Positions 1 to 5,709 of a stretch of DNA of 7,398 bases are shown piece by piece (the stretch's first letter is position 1; each line of letters begins with the position of its first letter). The notes under the pieces are model-generated. The model saw nothing but the letters and a program-made list of their open reading frames with translations. It made no database searches and was not told where the DNA came from. Origin of the DNA: an uncultured Eubacteriales bacterium (lineage in GTDB: Bacteria > Bacillota > Clostridia > Oscillospirales > QAKW01); assembly GCA_934378025.1 (NCBI GenBank), contig CAKRPM010000063.1, positions 1-7,398 of the forward strand. Direction: 5' to 3'. A program made the position numbers and the translations under genes.

Positions 1-1404
1 CAACGGTATGGTCTTCTTTCTGTCCGCATATACTTTTGCCGTTGCATTTTCACTGATGTAGAAAGAAATTTCCGGATTGTCGGTTGTACCCACCGCCGTC
101 ATAACGTTGCCGGAAAGCTTGGTGCTGAAATCCTCTACGCCCAGCAGCGCATTTTCCGTACTCTTCACAAAGTTGTAAACGCGCAGGTTAAAGATACGGG
201 TGTCGTTGTTCTCAGCCGTTACACGGATAAAGAGATTGTTTACGCCTTCACTCAGCGCAATTTTGGAAGCGTCCGTTCCGTTGCTGAGTAAGCCGGACAA
301 AACGCCGCCGTTGTAGTTTTTAAAGATATCGTACGTTGCACCCTTCGAAACGACAACCTCATCGTCAATCGACTCGATATACGCATCCGGGAAGAGATAT
401 ACATACGGCAGGCCGTATTCTTCATTGGCGGAGAAGTTGCTGATTTGCTTCAGCCCCAGTTGCGGCGTTTCAAGAACCTCGCCTTCCTCCGGACGCTTAA
501 ATCCGAAGCTTCCAAAGGCTTCCGCCCGCAAATAGTTATCACCCGATTTGTCCTTGCGAATCAAATGCAATTTGTATTCTGTCTGTGTAACGCCGTCCTC
601 GGCCGTTACAACCAGGTAAAGTACATTATCGCCGATTTTCAGCGTTTGTGCGCCGATTTTTTCAATATTACCGCCCATTTGCTCATACAGCTTATAGCTG
701 GCGCCGTCACTGACGGTAATCTTCGGAACTACCGAAGTGGTTTCATTGGGATAATAAACTGTTGCGTCAGTGCCGTCGATGACCACGTTATCCAAAGCGC
801 CGTCAATGGCAACCAGCTGTGCCTTCGTGGACTTTTCACGGTAAAACTCAATGGTATACGTATTCACCGTTTTGCCGTCCTCGGAGGTCACACGTGCCAC
901 GTAGGTCGTGGTTTTGCCGGCCGGAATATATACGCTCAGCGTATCAATGGCATTTTTAAAGGAAGTGTCGCCGACTTCATACATCAGTACCGTAGCACCG
1001 GAAGATACCAGCGGCATAATGTTAGCGTTCACAACATCACCGGGGATTTCGCAGCGATATTTATTGTTGCCCAACTGAACCAGTGTGCTGCCCTCTTCGG
1101 TAATGCCGCGCAAAAGCGCACGGTTATTCACCGGCTTGCTGATCTCAACGGTGTAAATTTTCGAGGTAATGCCGTCGCTTGCCAAAACTTTTACAAAAGC
1201 TGTGGTCAATTTGCCTTCCAGCGCAATTTTATTGTCTGCATATTCCGTTTTGCAGGATTCTTCCTTATATAATTTATAAGTGGCGCCTTCGCTGACGGAA
1301 ATTGCAAACGCAACCTCATCGGTCGCCGCATCACAGGCATAGGTGACTTTGGCAGCGTCCTGATCCAAAATTGCGGCCGTGGGAGCCGTAATCGCGGTAA
1401 TCGA
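1..1404 (-). repeat. Tandem cadherin-like beta-sandwich repeats 2-6 (last one cut)
   Basis: Residues from about 938 to 1405 form at least five consecutive units of roughly 90-120 residues. Their matching strands are GATYKLYKEESC (about 977), GATVLMYEVGD (about 1073), GASYKLYEQMG (about 1171), GATYDIFKNYN (about 1292) and NATAKVYADRK (about 1390). Each complete unit then has a strand ending like ASDGITSKIYTVEIS, TSEDGKTVNTYTIEFYR or TAEDGVTQTEYKLHLIR. This is the typical layout of cadherin-like beta-sandwich repeats, which act as stalks or spacers in exported proteins. The last unit is cut by the window edge, so the total number is unknown. Confidence 0.65.
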
Positions 1405-4215
1405 GCAGTCGCCGGCCAGCTTGGTCATGGCCGCATCTGTGTAGTACGGGCAATAAGAAGCATCCCCGACAATAGAGTTTTCGGGTCCGTTGGCAAAGTA
1501 GTTATAGCTGCAGTCCGCTGTGGTATCCACTGCATTGGTCAGCGCCTTCACCACCGACGGGCCGAAATAGTTGTTATGCATTACGACCGTCTGACCGGAA
1601 GTATCCGCTTGCGGAATGGCCGAAAACGTAGATTTTGTACTGCCTTCCAAACGATTGTTGATAATCGTCAATTTGTGGCCGGATTTCCAACGTTGAATTA
1701 AACCGGCATTGGTAGAAGAGCAGTCGATATAACGGTTGCCGTCAAAGAGGTAACTGGCGTCCGCTCTTGCATTCGGGTTTCCGGTTTCGCTGCCGTCCGC
1801 ACTCTGCACCAAATTGGTGCCGGTGCAGTTATACCAAACATTGTTTTTAAATGCGATGACCGAATTGGTACCGCCGTTGGTACCGCCGATATAGTGGCCG
1901 TTGCCGCTCTTGGTCTTGTAATAAACATTCCCCTCAAAGGTGGAGCTGGCCAACGATCCCGCGCAAGTCACATAAGAGGTTGCCGTTTCTTCAAAGCGGC
2001 AGTTGCGCAAAACAAAATTGGTCAAAATCGAATTGCCGGCGTCATTACGGGCTTTGTAAATCAAACCGTAGGAAACGTTATTCTTGGTTAAAAGGATATT
2101 CTCCAGCGTAAGGCCGTTGGTATGCCCGGTAAAGTCATAGCGGAAGAAGCCGCCGCCCGTCAGCATAACACCGTCTACCGCCAATCCGCTGATACCGCTT
2201 TTCAGCGTAATCTGTGCGGTAAAAATCGTTTCCTCATTCTGATCGGCACGTTCCGGATTTCTGCCGAAATCGGAATCATTCATGTCCGTGGGATTGATAC
2301 CCGCCTTGGCACCCTTAATTTTGATGCCCTTGGCAATGGTAATGGCATCCGAGTAGGTACCGGCGGTGATCATAATGGTATCGCCCGTCTGCGCATTGTT
2401 TACCGCCGCGGAGATATCGCTGAATGCCGAATGACCCACAACGGCTCGCCGCCACTCGCCCTGCAGTTCCACATAAATGGTCTGGCCGGTGACATACTGC
2501 GAAAACTCGGGGCTGACGACCATTTCGTCCGAACCGAGATAAGTAGAATAAGTAACCTTTTTGGTAATAATGATTTTATATACGGCGCTGTATTCCGAAT
2601 AATGCACTTTGGCATATACGGTGTTGGCACCCGTTTGTAAACTTAAAGTATCATTGGGTAACAAAGTCGTGCAAGCTGCGTCGGTGTACAACTCATAGTA
2701 AGCACCCTCAGCGGTTTTCAACTTCGGTGTAATGCTGTTAACCGCTGCCACCGCTGTCGTAATGGTGTACTCCGGTGCCACCGCAATTTTGGTGGAGGAG
2801 AACAATACGCCGTCGGCATTGGAAATACCGCTGATGCTCAGCCGCTCGGAAGATACGGTCATGTCACGATCCAACCAATAGTGATCCAAATCGATCTCAG
2901 CACCGACCGCACAGCTGTCCGTCGTACAAATATCCCGCGGGTTCAGCCCTGCCGTATAGTTTTTGTATACTTTCGGATTATAAATACCGTCGCCGAAGCC
3001 GAAGCTCACAAAAGTGCAGTCGCTCGTGCTGGTCGGCTCAAAAATATTGCTGAAAATTTCCGTCCCGACCGGCGAAGCGTTATTGGCAAGATCGTAGGCA
3101 CGAAGCTTGGCATACAAACGGATGGCTCTACCGGAATTTTTAAAGGTATTTTCGTATACCCACACACGGCTTGTGTTCTCAGACCAACCGTTAAAATAGT
3201 TGTTCGAATCGGCATTGGTATAAAGACCCAGCGTATATGTACCGTTGGCCGTTGTACCGCCGACGCCGTCAAACACGTTGCCGTACACTTCAATTCTCTT
3301 TCTGAAGCCGTCATACACACGCGCTTTTTCACCATTGTAAAAATAGTTATTCGCAACAATGGTGGCGTCACCGGGCTGTGCAATCGCAAAAGTATCGGAG
3401 CTTGTGTTTCCGATGTAGTTGCCGCTCAGCTCCATTTCACCCGTCCAAGTCGTAAATACGCCGCCGCAGGAAGTTAGACCGTCGCCCGTGGCGCTGACAC
3501 TCAGAATTCGGTTGTTGATGATGTTGGTACTCATCGTGATATTCAAGCTGTCGGCCACAACACCCATGCGAATGGCATAGAAGGTCGCCTCGCTGATGCC
3601 CAGTCTGTTGTAAACCTGCTCGTTGATGAATTCCATCACGTTGTTGGAAATTTCAATTTGTGCATTTTCAAGACGTCCGCCGGCCAAATAGATGCCGCCG
3701 TCGCCCGCCATGGCAAAACCGTTCAGCGTAAGACTGCCGGTATTGGCGGGATCCTCTTCCTCACCGACCGCGGTGTAGGAAATGGCCATGTTCTGCAAGA
3801 TAGATTCTTGCGAACCGGTAATGGCGCGATCGCCGCTCTGCACAGATTTATCCGCGTCGCCGTTCGGGCTGACATCCGCCTTATTTCCGTACAGCGAAAC
3901 GCTCTTTCCCAGTTTCAAATCGCCGGAATAAACACCGGGCGCCACATAGATCGTGCCGCCGGCCTTCACGGCCTTCACAGCGTCCTGTACGGTGGCAAAC
4001 GCCGTTTTGCCGACGGTACCTTTATACTGTACGCCGCCGACCGTTACCGTAACGGAGCTGCCCTTGGCTTTTGACGCCAAATCGTCATCTACAACCATCA
4101 CGCTGTCGGAAAGTGCGGTGGCCGCTGCGACGGACAAAGAAAAAGAGCCCATCATCAGGGACAGCACCAAAACCGGCATGAGAATTGCAGACAACACTCG
4201 CTTCATGCTTTTCAT
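1..4215 (-). CDS. Large secreted beta-helix / cadherin-like repeat surface protein (C-terminus outside window)
   Basis: The frame stays open for 1405 codons from the ATG at 4215 to the window edge, with no stop or frameshift on full translation. Residues 1-34 form a signal peptide: basic MKSMKR, a hydrophobic core, and an Ala-rich cleavage region (SVAAATA). Residues 36-460 are a beta-helix module with Asn-rich coils such as ISNNVMEF, LSGNYIGN, VANNYFYN and VYGNVFDG. Residues 466-550 are a beta-sandwich. Residues 562-935 are a second helix module ending in PYYTDAAMT, a typical close of such helices. About five further sandwich repeats follow from 938, with hallmarks such as GATYKLY and a closing VxVTAEDG...Y.L.I strand. 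Helix folds of this kind (PbH1/NosD-like) and cadherin-like sandwiches (Pfam PF12733 type) are common in surface proteins of Clostridia and often bind or cleave glycans. I see no catalytic site, so binding, adhesion or carbohydrate processing all remain possible. The anchor (SLH, LPXTG or other) would lie beyond the window. The start is fixed by AGGAGG 8 bases upstream; Met4 would be 17 bases away. Confidence 0.9.
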   Translation of the reverse strand, partial: MKSMKRVLSAILMPVLVLSLMMGSFSLSVAAATALSDSVMVVDDDLASKAKGSSVTVTVGGVQYKGTVGKTAFATVQDAVKAVKAGGTIYVAPGVYSGDLKLGKSVSLYGNKADVSPNGDADKSVQSGDRAITGSQESILQNMAISYTAVGEEEDPANTGSLTLNGFAMAGDGGIYLAGGRLENAQIEISNNVMEFINEQVYNRLGISEATFYAIRMGVVADSLNITMSTNIINNRILSVSATGDGLTSCGGVFTTWTGEMELSGNYIGNTSSDTFAIAQPGDATIVANNYFYNGEKARVYDGFRKRIEVYGNVFDGVGGTTANGTYTLGLYTNADSNNYFNGWSENTSRVWVYENTFKNSGRAIRLYAKLRAYDLANNASPVGTEIFSNIFEPTSTSDCTFVSFGFGDGIYNPKVYKNYTAGLNPRDICTTDSCAVGAEIDLDHYWLDRDMTVSSERLSISGISNADGVLFSSTKIAVAPEYTITTAVAAVNSITPKLKTAEGAYYELYTDAACTTLLPNDTLSLQTGANTVYAKVHYSEYSAVYKIIITKKVTYSTYLGSDEMVVSPEFSQYVTGQTIYVELQGEWRRAVVGHSAFSDISAAVNNAQTGDTIMITAGTYSDAITIAKGIKIKGAKAGINPTDMNDSDFGRNPERADQNEETIFTAQITLKSGISGLAVDGVMLTGGGFFRYDFTGHTNGLTLENILLTKNNVSYGLIYKARNDAGNSILTNFVLRNCRFEETATSYVTCAGSLASSTFEGNVYYKTKSGNGHYIGGTNGGTNSVIAFKNNVWYNCTGTNLVQSADGSETGNPNARADASYLFDGNRYIDCSSTNAGLIQRWKSGHKLTIINNRLEGSTKSTFSAIPQADTSGQTVVMHNNYFGPSVVKALTNAVDTTADCSYNYFANGPENSIVGDASYCPYYTDAAMTKLAGDCSITAITAPTAAILDQDAAKVTYACDAATDEVAFAISVSEGATYKLYKEESCKTEYADNKIALEGKLTTAFVKVLASDGITSKIYTVEISKPVNNRALLRGITEEGSTLVQLGNNKYRCEIPGDVVNANIMPLVSSGATVLMYEVGDTSFKNAIDTLSVYIPAGKTTTYVARVTSEDGKTVNTYTIEFYREKSTKAQLVAIDGALDNVVIDGTDATVYYPNETTSVVPKITVSDGASYKLYEQMGGNIEKIGAQTLKIGDNVLYLVVTAEDGVTQTEYKLHLIRKDKSGDNYLRAEAFGSFGFKRPEEGEVLETPQLGLKQISNFSANEEYGLPYVYLFPDAYIESIDDEVVVSKGATYDIFKNYNGGVLSGLLSNGTDASKIALSEGVNNLFIRVTAENNDTRIFNLRVYNFVKSTENALLGVEDFSTKLSGNVMTAVGTTDNPEISFYISENATAKVYADRKKTIPL
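2221..2532 (-). repeat. Beta-helix module B, N-terminal cap (second copy of internal duplication)
   Basis: Residues 562-665 repeat the layout of residues 36-140. SDEMVV matches SDSVMVV, GQTIYVELQGEWRRAVVGHSAF matches VTVTVGGVQYKGTVGKTAF, SDISAAVNNAQTGDTIMITAGTYSDAITI matches ATVQDAVKAVKAGGTIYVAPGVYSGDLKL, and the GAKAGINPTDMND loop matches GNKADVSPNGD. Asn-rich coils follow (FKNNVWYN, FDGNRYID, IINNRLEG, MHNNYFGP), as in module A. I infer an old module duplication, because the copies agree mainly at structural and glycine positions. Confidence 0.7.
2566..2820 (-). repeat. Cadherin-like beta-sandwich repeat 1, between the two helix modules
   Basis: Residues 466-550 contain a beta-rich unit with EGAYYELYTDAACTTLLP followed by LSLQTGANTVYAKVHY and YKIIITKK. 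This matches the pattern of the C-terminal repeats: a GA-x-Y-x-L-Y strand, a short turn, an L-x-x-G-x-N-x-x-x-x-x-V strand and a closing Y-x-I-x-I strand. It separates helix modules A and B, giving an alternating helix-sandwich-helix order. The family assignment is by pattern only. Confidence 0.6.
3796..4110 (-). repeat. Beta-helix module A, N-terminal cap (first copy of internal duplication)
   Basis: Residues 36-140 of the surface protein begin SDSVMVV and continue through VTVTVGGVQYKGTVGKTAF, QDAVKAV, GGTIYVAPGVYSGDLKL and a GNKADVSPN loop. This is the usual entry into a right-handed beta-helix: a short strand, an amphipathic helix of the ATVQDAVKAV type, then the first coil with GTIYVAPGVY. 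The same order of elements returns at residues 562-665, so this segment is one copy of an internal duplication. The similarity is at protein level; I saw no long DNA identity. Confidence 0.7.
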
Positions 4216-4223
4216 GTTTGTTA

Positions 4224-4229
4224 CCTCCT
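4224..4229 (-). promoter_or_regulatory. Ribosome binding site of the surface protein
   Basis: On the minus strand a perfect AGGAGG (followed by TAAC) ends 8 bases before the ATG at 4215. It decides the start in favour of Met1 over Met4. Confidence 0.85.
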
Positions 4230-4254
4230 GCTTTACGTCAGTTTGCTTATTAAA

Positions 4255-4283
4255 ATTATATATAATAAAAAGGCAAAAGTCAA
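4255..4283 (-). promoter_or_regulatory. SigmaA-type promoter of the surface protein gene
   Basis: On the minus strand TTGACT (4283-4278) and TATAAT (4260-4255) are separated by exactly 17 bases. This is one mismatch from the vegetative consensus with ideal spacing. Transcription would start near 4248, giving a leader of about 33 bases that carries the AGGAGG site. A promoter this close to consensus suggests strong basal expression; I see no clear operator overlapping it. Confidence 0.8.
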
Positions 4284-4390
4284 TCATTAGCTTTTGCGCC
4301 GGGATCGTTTTGTTTAATCTGCATAATTTTCTTTGGGAAAGATTGTTGATAATTACATGCTCCGTTTTTGCAAGTATCACAAAAAGCGAC

Positions 4391-4420
4391 TTTTTTTGCA
4401 GGATACGTCTGCAGAAAAAA
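4391..4420. repeat. Small imperfect hairpin with flanking T and A runs
   Basis: TGCAG (4397-4401) pairs with CTGCA (4409-4413) around a 7-base loop. Outside it, the T run at 4391-4396 can pair with the A run at 4415-4420 past one bulged G. The GC part is only five pairs, so this would be a weak terminator or attenuator on either strand. It could equally be chance in AT-rich DNA. Confidence 0.3.
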
Positions 4421-4429
4421 GAGAGCCTT

Positions 4430-4449
4430 TTTTCGATTTTTTTCGAAAA
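4430..4449. repeat. 7-base perfect inverted repeat with six-T loop
   Basis: TTTTCGA (4430-4436) and TCGAAAA (4443-4449) are exact reverse complements separated by six T bases. The dyad could be a protein binding site or a weak RNA hairpin in the leader region upstream of the acetyltransferase gene. Its right arm plus the next two bases reads CATTTTCGA on the minus strand, close to the CATTTTCGG repeat at 4509 and 4530. Confidence 0.3.
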
Positions 4450-4508
4450 TGTAAAAAATGCCTCATTTTCAAAACGCCTGATTTTATGCGGTTTTTCACT
4501 TTTGTTTG

Positions 4509-4538
4509 CATTTTCGGTCATATTTTTTACATTTTCGG
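4509..4538 (+). repeat. CATTTTCGG direct repeat, 21-base period
   Basis: CATTTTCGG occurs at 4509-4517 and again at 4530-4538. The 21-base period is two turns of DNA, so two proteins would bind the same face. It lies directly upstream of the weak promoter candidate for glmU-glmS, where an activator or repressor site would be expected. The motif is short and AT-rich, so chance is not excluded. Confidence 0.35.
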
Positions 4539-4551
4539 GAACCCTAAATAC

Positions 4552-4580
4552 TTGCATTTTTTCTTTGGATGTGTTACCAT
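4552..4580 (+). promoter_or_regulatory. Possible promoter of the glmU-glmS operon
   Basis: TTGCAT (4552-4557) and TACCAT (4575-4580) are 17 bases apart, each a partial match to the vegetative consensus. Transcription would start near 4587, about 45 bases before the acetyltransferase start. An alternative -10 element, TATACT at 4602-4607, has no convincing -35 partner and would leave almost no leader. The true start could also lie further upstream. Confidence 0.35.
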
Positions 4581-4619
4581 ACATAAACAGACTCTTTTGG
4601 CTATACTAATAAGGAGAAC

Positions 4620-4624
4620 AGGAG
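4620..4624 (+). promoter_or_regulatory. Ribosome binding site of the GlmU-like gene
   Basis: AGGAG lies 7 bases before the ATG at 4632. A second AAGGAG at 4611-4616 is 15 bases away, too far to be the main site for this start. Confidence 0.7.
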
Positions 4625-4631
4625 CGTTATT

Positions 4632-5681
4632 ATGGAACAATCTACCTATATCCTTTCGGGGAAATTTTCGACATTATCTCAAGCGGTCATCGACGGTCTG
4701 TTACTGAAAGAATTTGTCGCTCGGCAAGCGATGTCGGCGGGGCTGACCGTTGTCCCCGCGGAGGCATCGGAATTGCCGTCCAAAGGCGGGATTTTCCTGC
4801 TTGCAGACGCGGATTTTTGTCCCGATGAACTAAAAAAAGTCCAAACGATCGGAGCCGATCGAAATGTTCGGCTGATCAGCGAGCGCGGCGATACACTCGG
4901 CTATATTTTAGATAATGAAGCCGTGCAAAATCTTGACGCGGCGGCGCTTTCAGCGCTTGAAACCCTGGTGATCAAGAAAAGCGAACGGATCACCTCTGAA
5001 AACTATAAAGCCATTTGCCGAAATCGGCAAAAGCAGTTGCATGAAGCGCTGGAGAAAACAGGCGTTTTCATGGAAGACGGCGCGCGTATCAGTCCGCTGT
5101 ATGACATTGCGCCCGGCGTTTTTATCGGCGGGCAGGCCGTTCTGGCAGGTCACGGAACAATTGCCGCCGGCTGTTCTATCACGGGTGCAAGTCGCCTGAC
5201 CGACGTGATACTGGAAGAGGGCGTTTCGGTACAATCCTGCGTTTTATTAGATTGTAAAGTCGGCGCCGAAACCACCGTCGGTCCGTTTGCTTATTTGCGT
5301 CCCGGGACGCAAATCGGAAAGAAAGCGCGCATCGGCGATTTTGTGGAAATCAAAAACTCCGTTATTGATGACGGCACCAAGGTTTCCCATTTAACGTATG
5401 TGGGCGACAGTGACGTGGGGAAAGGCGTCAACTTCGGTTGCGGCACCGTCACCTCCAATTACGACGGTATGCACAAATACCGCACCACCATCGGAGATCA
5501 TGCTTTTATCGGCTGCAACACCAATCTGGTTGCACCCGTCAGCGTCGGCAACAATGTATATATTGCCGCCGGCAGCACCATTACCGATGACATTCCGGAT
5601 CAATCCCTGGCCATTGCCCGGCAGCGCCAAGTAACCAAAGAAAACTGGGTGGCGGAAAAGAAGCCGGAACTGATTAAATAA
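4632..5681 (+). CDS. GlmU-type glucosamine-1-phosphate N-acetyltransferase with reduced N-terminal domain
   Basis: This 349-residue cytoplasmic protein would acetylate glucosamine-1-phosphate with acetyl-CoA, a step toward UDP-GlcNAc. Residues from about 146 to 335 form a left-handed beta-helix of hexapeptide repeats (for example AGVFIGG-like turns, [24 protein letters not shown]). The GlmU acetyltransferase residues are all visible: R223, K241, catalytic-type H253, Y256, N267, N276-Y277 and K282. Each sits exactly 110 positions below the E. coli number I recall (R333, K351, H363, Y366, N377, N386, K392), so this half is colinear and complete. Residues 1-120 are unusual. A normal GlmU has about 230 residues here with an LAAGxGTRM...PK signature, which is absent; only weak echoes remain (ILSGK at 7-11, IFLLADAD at 54-61). 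Residues 124-147 resemble the normal interdomain helix. I infer loss of the uridylyltransferase activity. GlmS follows 28 bases downstream. Because of the missing domain I leave the symbol empty. Confidence 0.85.
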   Translation: MEQSTYILSGKFSTLSQAVIDGLLLKEFVARQAMSAGLTVVPAEASELPSKGGIFLLADADFCPDELKKVQTIGADRNVRLISERGDTLGYILDNEAVQNLDAAALSALETLVIKKSERITSENYKAICRNRQKQLHEALEKTGVFMEDGARISPLYDIAPGVFIGGQAVLAGHGTIAAGCSITGASRLTDVILEEGVSVQSCVLLDCKVGAETTVGPFAYLRPGTQIGKKARIGDFVEIKNSVIDDGTKVSHLTYVGDSDVGKGVNFGCGTVTSNYDGMHKYRTTIGDHAFIGCNTNLVAPVSVGNNVYIAAGSTITDDIPDQSLAIARQRQVTKENWVAEKKPELIK

Positions 5682-5693
5682 TTATTTACGAAA

Positions 5694-5699
5694 AAGGAG
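5694..5699 (+). promoter_or_regulatory. Ribosome binding site of glmS
   Basis: AAGGAG ends 10 bases before the ATG at 5710, inside the 28-base gap after the acetyltransferase stop codon. No terminator or promoter fits in this gap, which supports co-transcription. Confidence 0.75.
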
Positions 5700-5709
5700 A
5701 GCACTGTTT

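Larger units (their letters stand above)
4216..4631. other. Divergent AT-rich intergenic region
   Basis: These 416 bases separate the surface protein gene from the glmU-glmS operon. They are rich in A and T runs, unlike the flanking genes. The left part (to about 4283) holds the promoter and ribosome binding site of the surface gene. The middle (about 4290-4500) has only two small AT-rich hairpins. The right part holds a 9-base repeat at 21-base spacing, a weak promoter candidate and the ribosome binding site of the acetyltransferase gene. Two open frames cross it on the plus strand (3953-4609 and 4333-4707), but neither looks like a real protein. I find no tRNA and no glmS ribozyme core. Confidence 0.8.

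Noticed and set aside
445..4074. Several plus-strand open frames of 65-275 codons and minus-strand ones in other frames across the surface-protein gene
   Set aside because: They sit over a continuous 1405-codon frame with signal peptide, promoter and repeat structure. Their translations look like shadow sequence with no domain pattern or ribosome binding site.
1..4215. Phage tail spike or pectate lyase enzyme assignment for the beta-helix protein
   Set aside because: The signal peptide, cadherin-like repeats and lack of phage neighbours argue against a tail spike. No pectate-lyase catalytic arginine/calcium-site pattern could be identified, so only the fold is claimed.
4391..4449. Rho-independent terminator in the intergenic region
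   Set aside because: The stems have at most five GC-containing pairs or are almost entirely A:T, and the genes on both sides are divergent, so no transcript is expected to end here.
3953..4609. 218-codon plus-strand frame running from the surface gene into the intergenic region
   Set aside because: Half of it is antisense to the signal-peptide end of the surface gene. The rest is AT-rich DNA translating to Phe/Ile/Lys-rich sequence that only mimics membrane segments.
4432..4631. Possible glmS ribozyme upstream of the operon
   Set aside because: I looked for the conserved ribozyme core (AGCGCCAGAAC-like) and its paired elements here and in the 28-base gap before glmS. Neither place contains it, and the gap is far too short.
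4333..4707. 124-codon plus-strand frame overlapping the start of the GlmU-like gene
   Set aside because: It has no good ribosome binding site, a composition typical of translated AT-rich spacer (many Phe, Lys and Cys), and overlaps the real gene out of frame.
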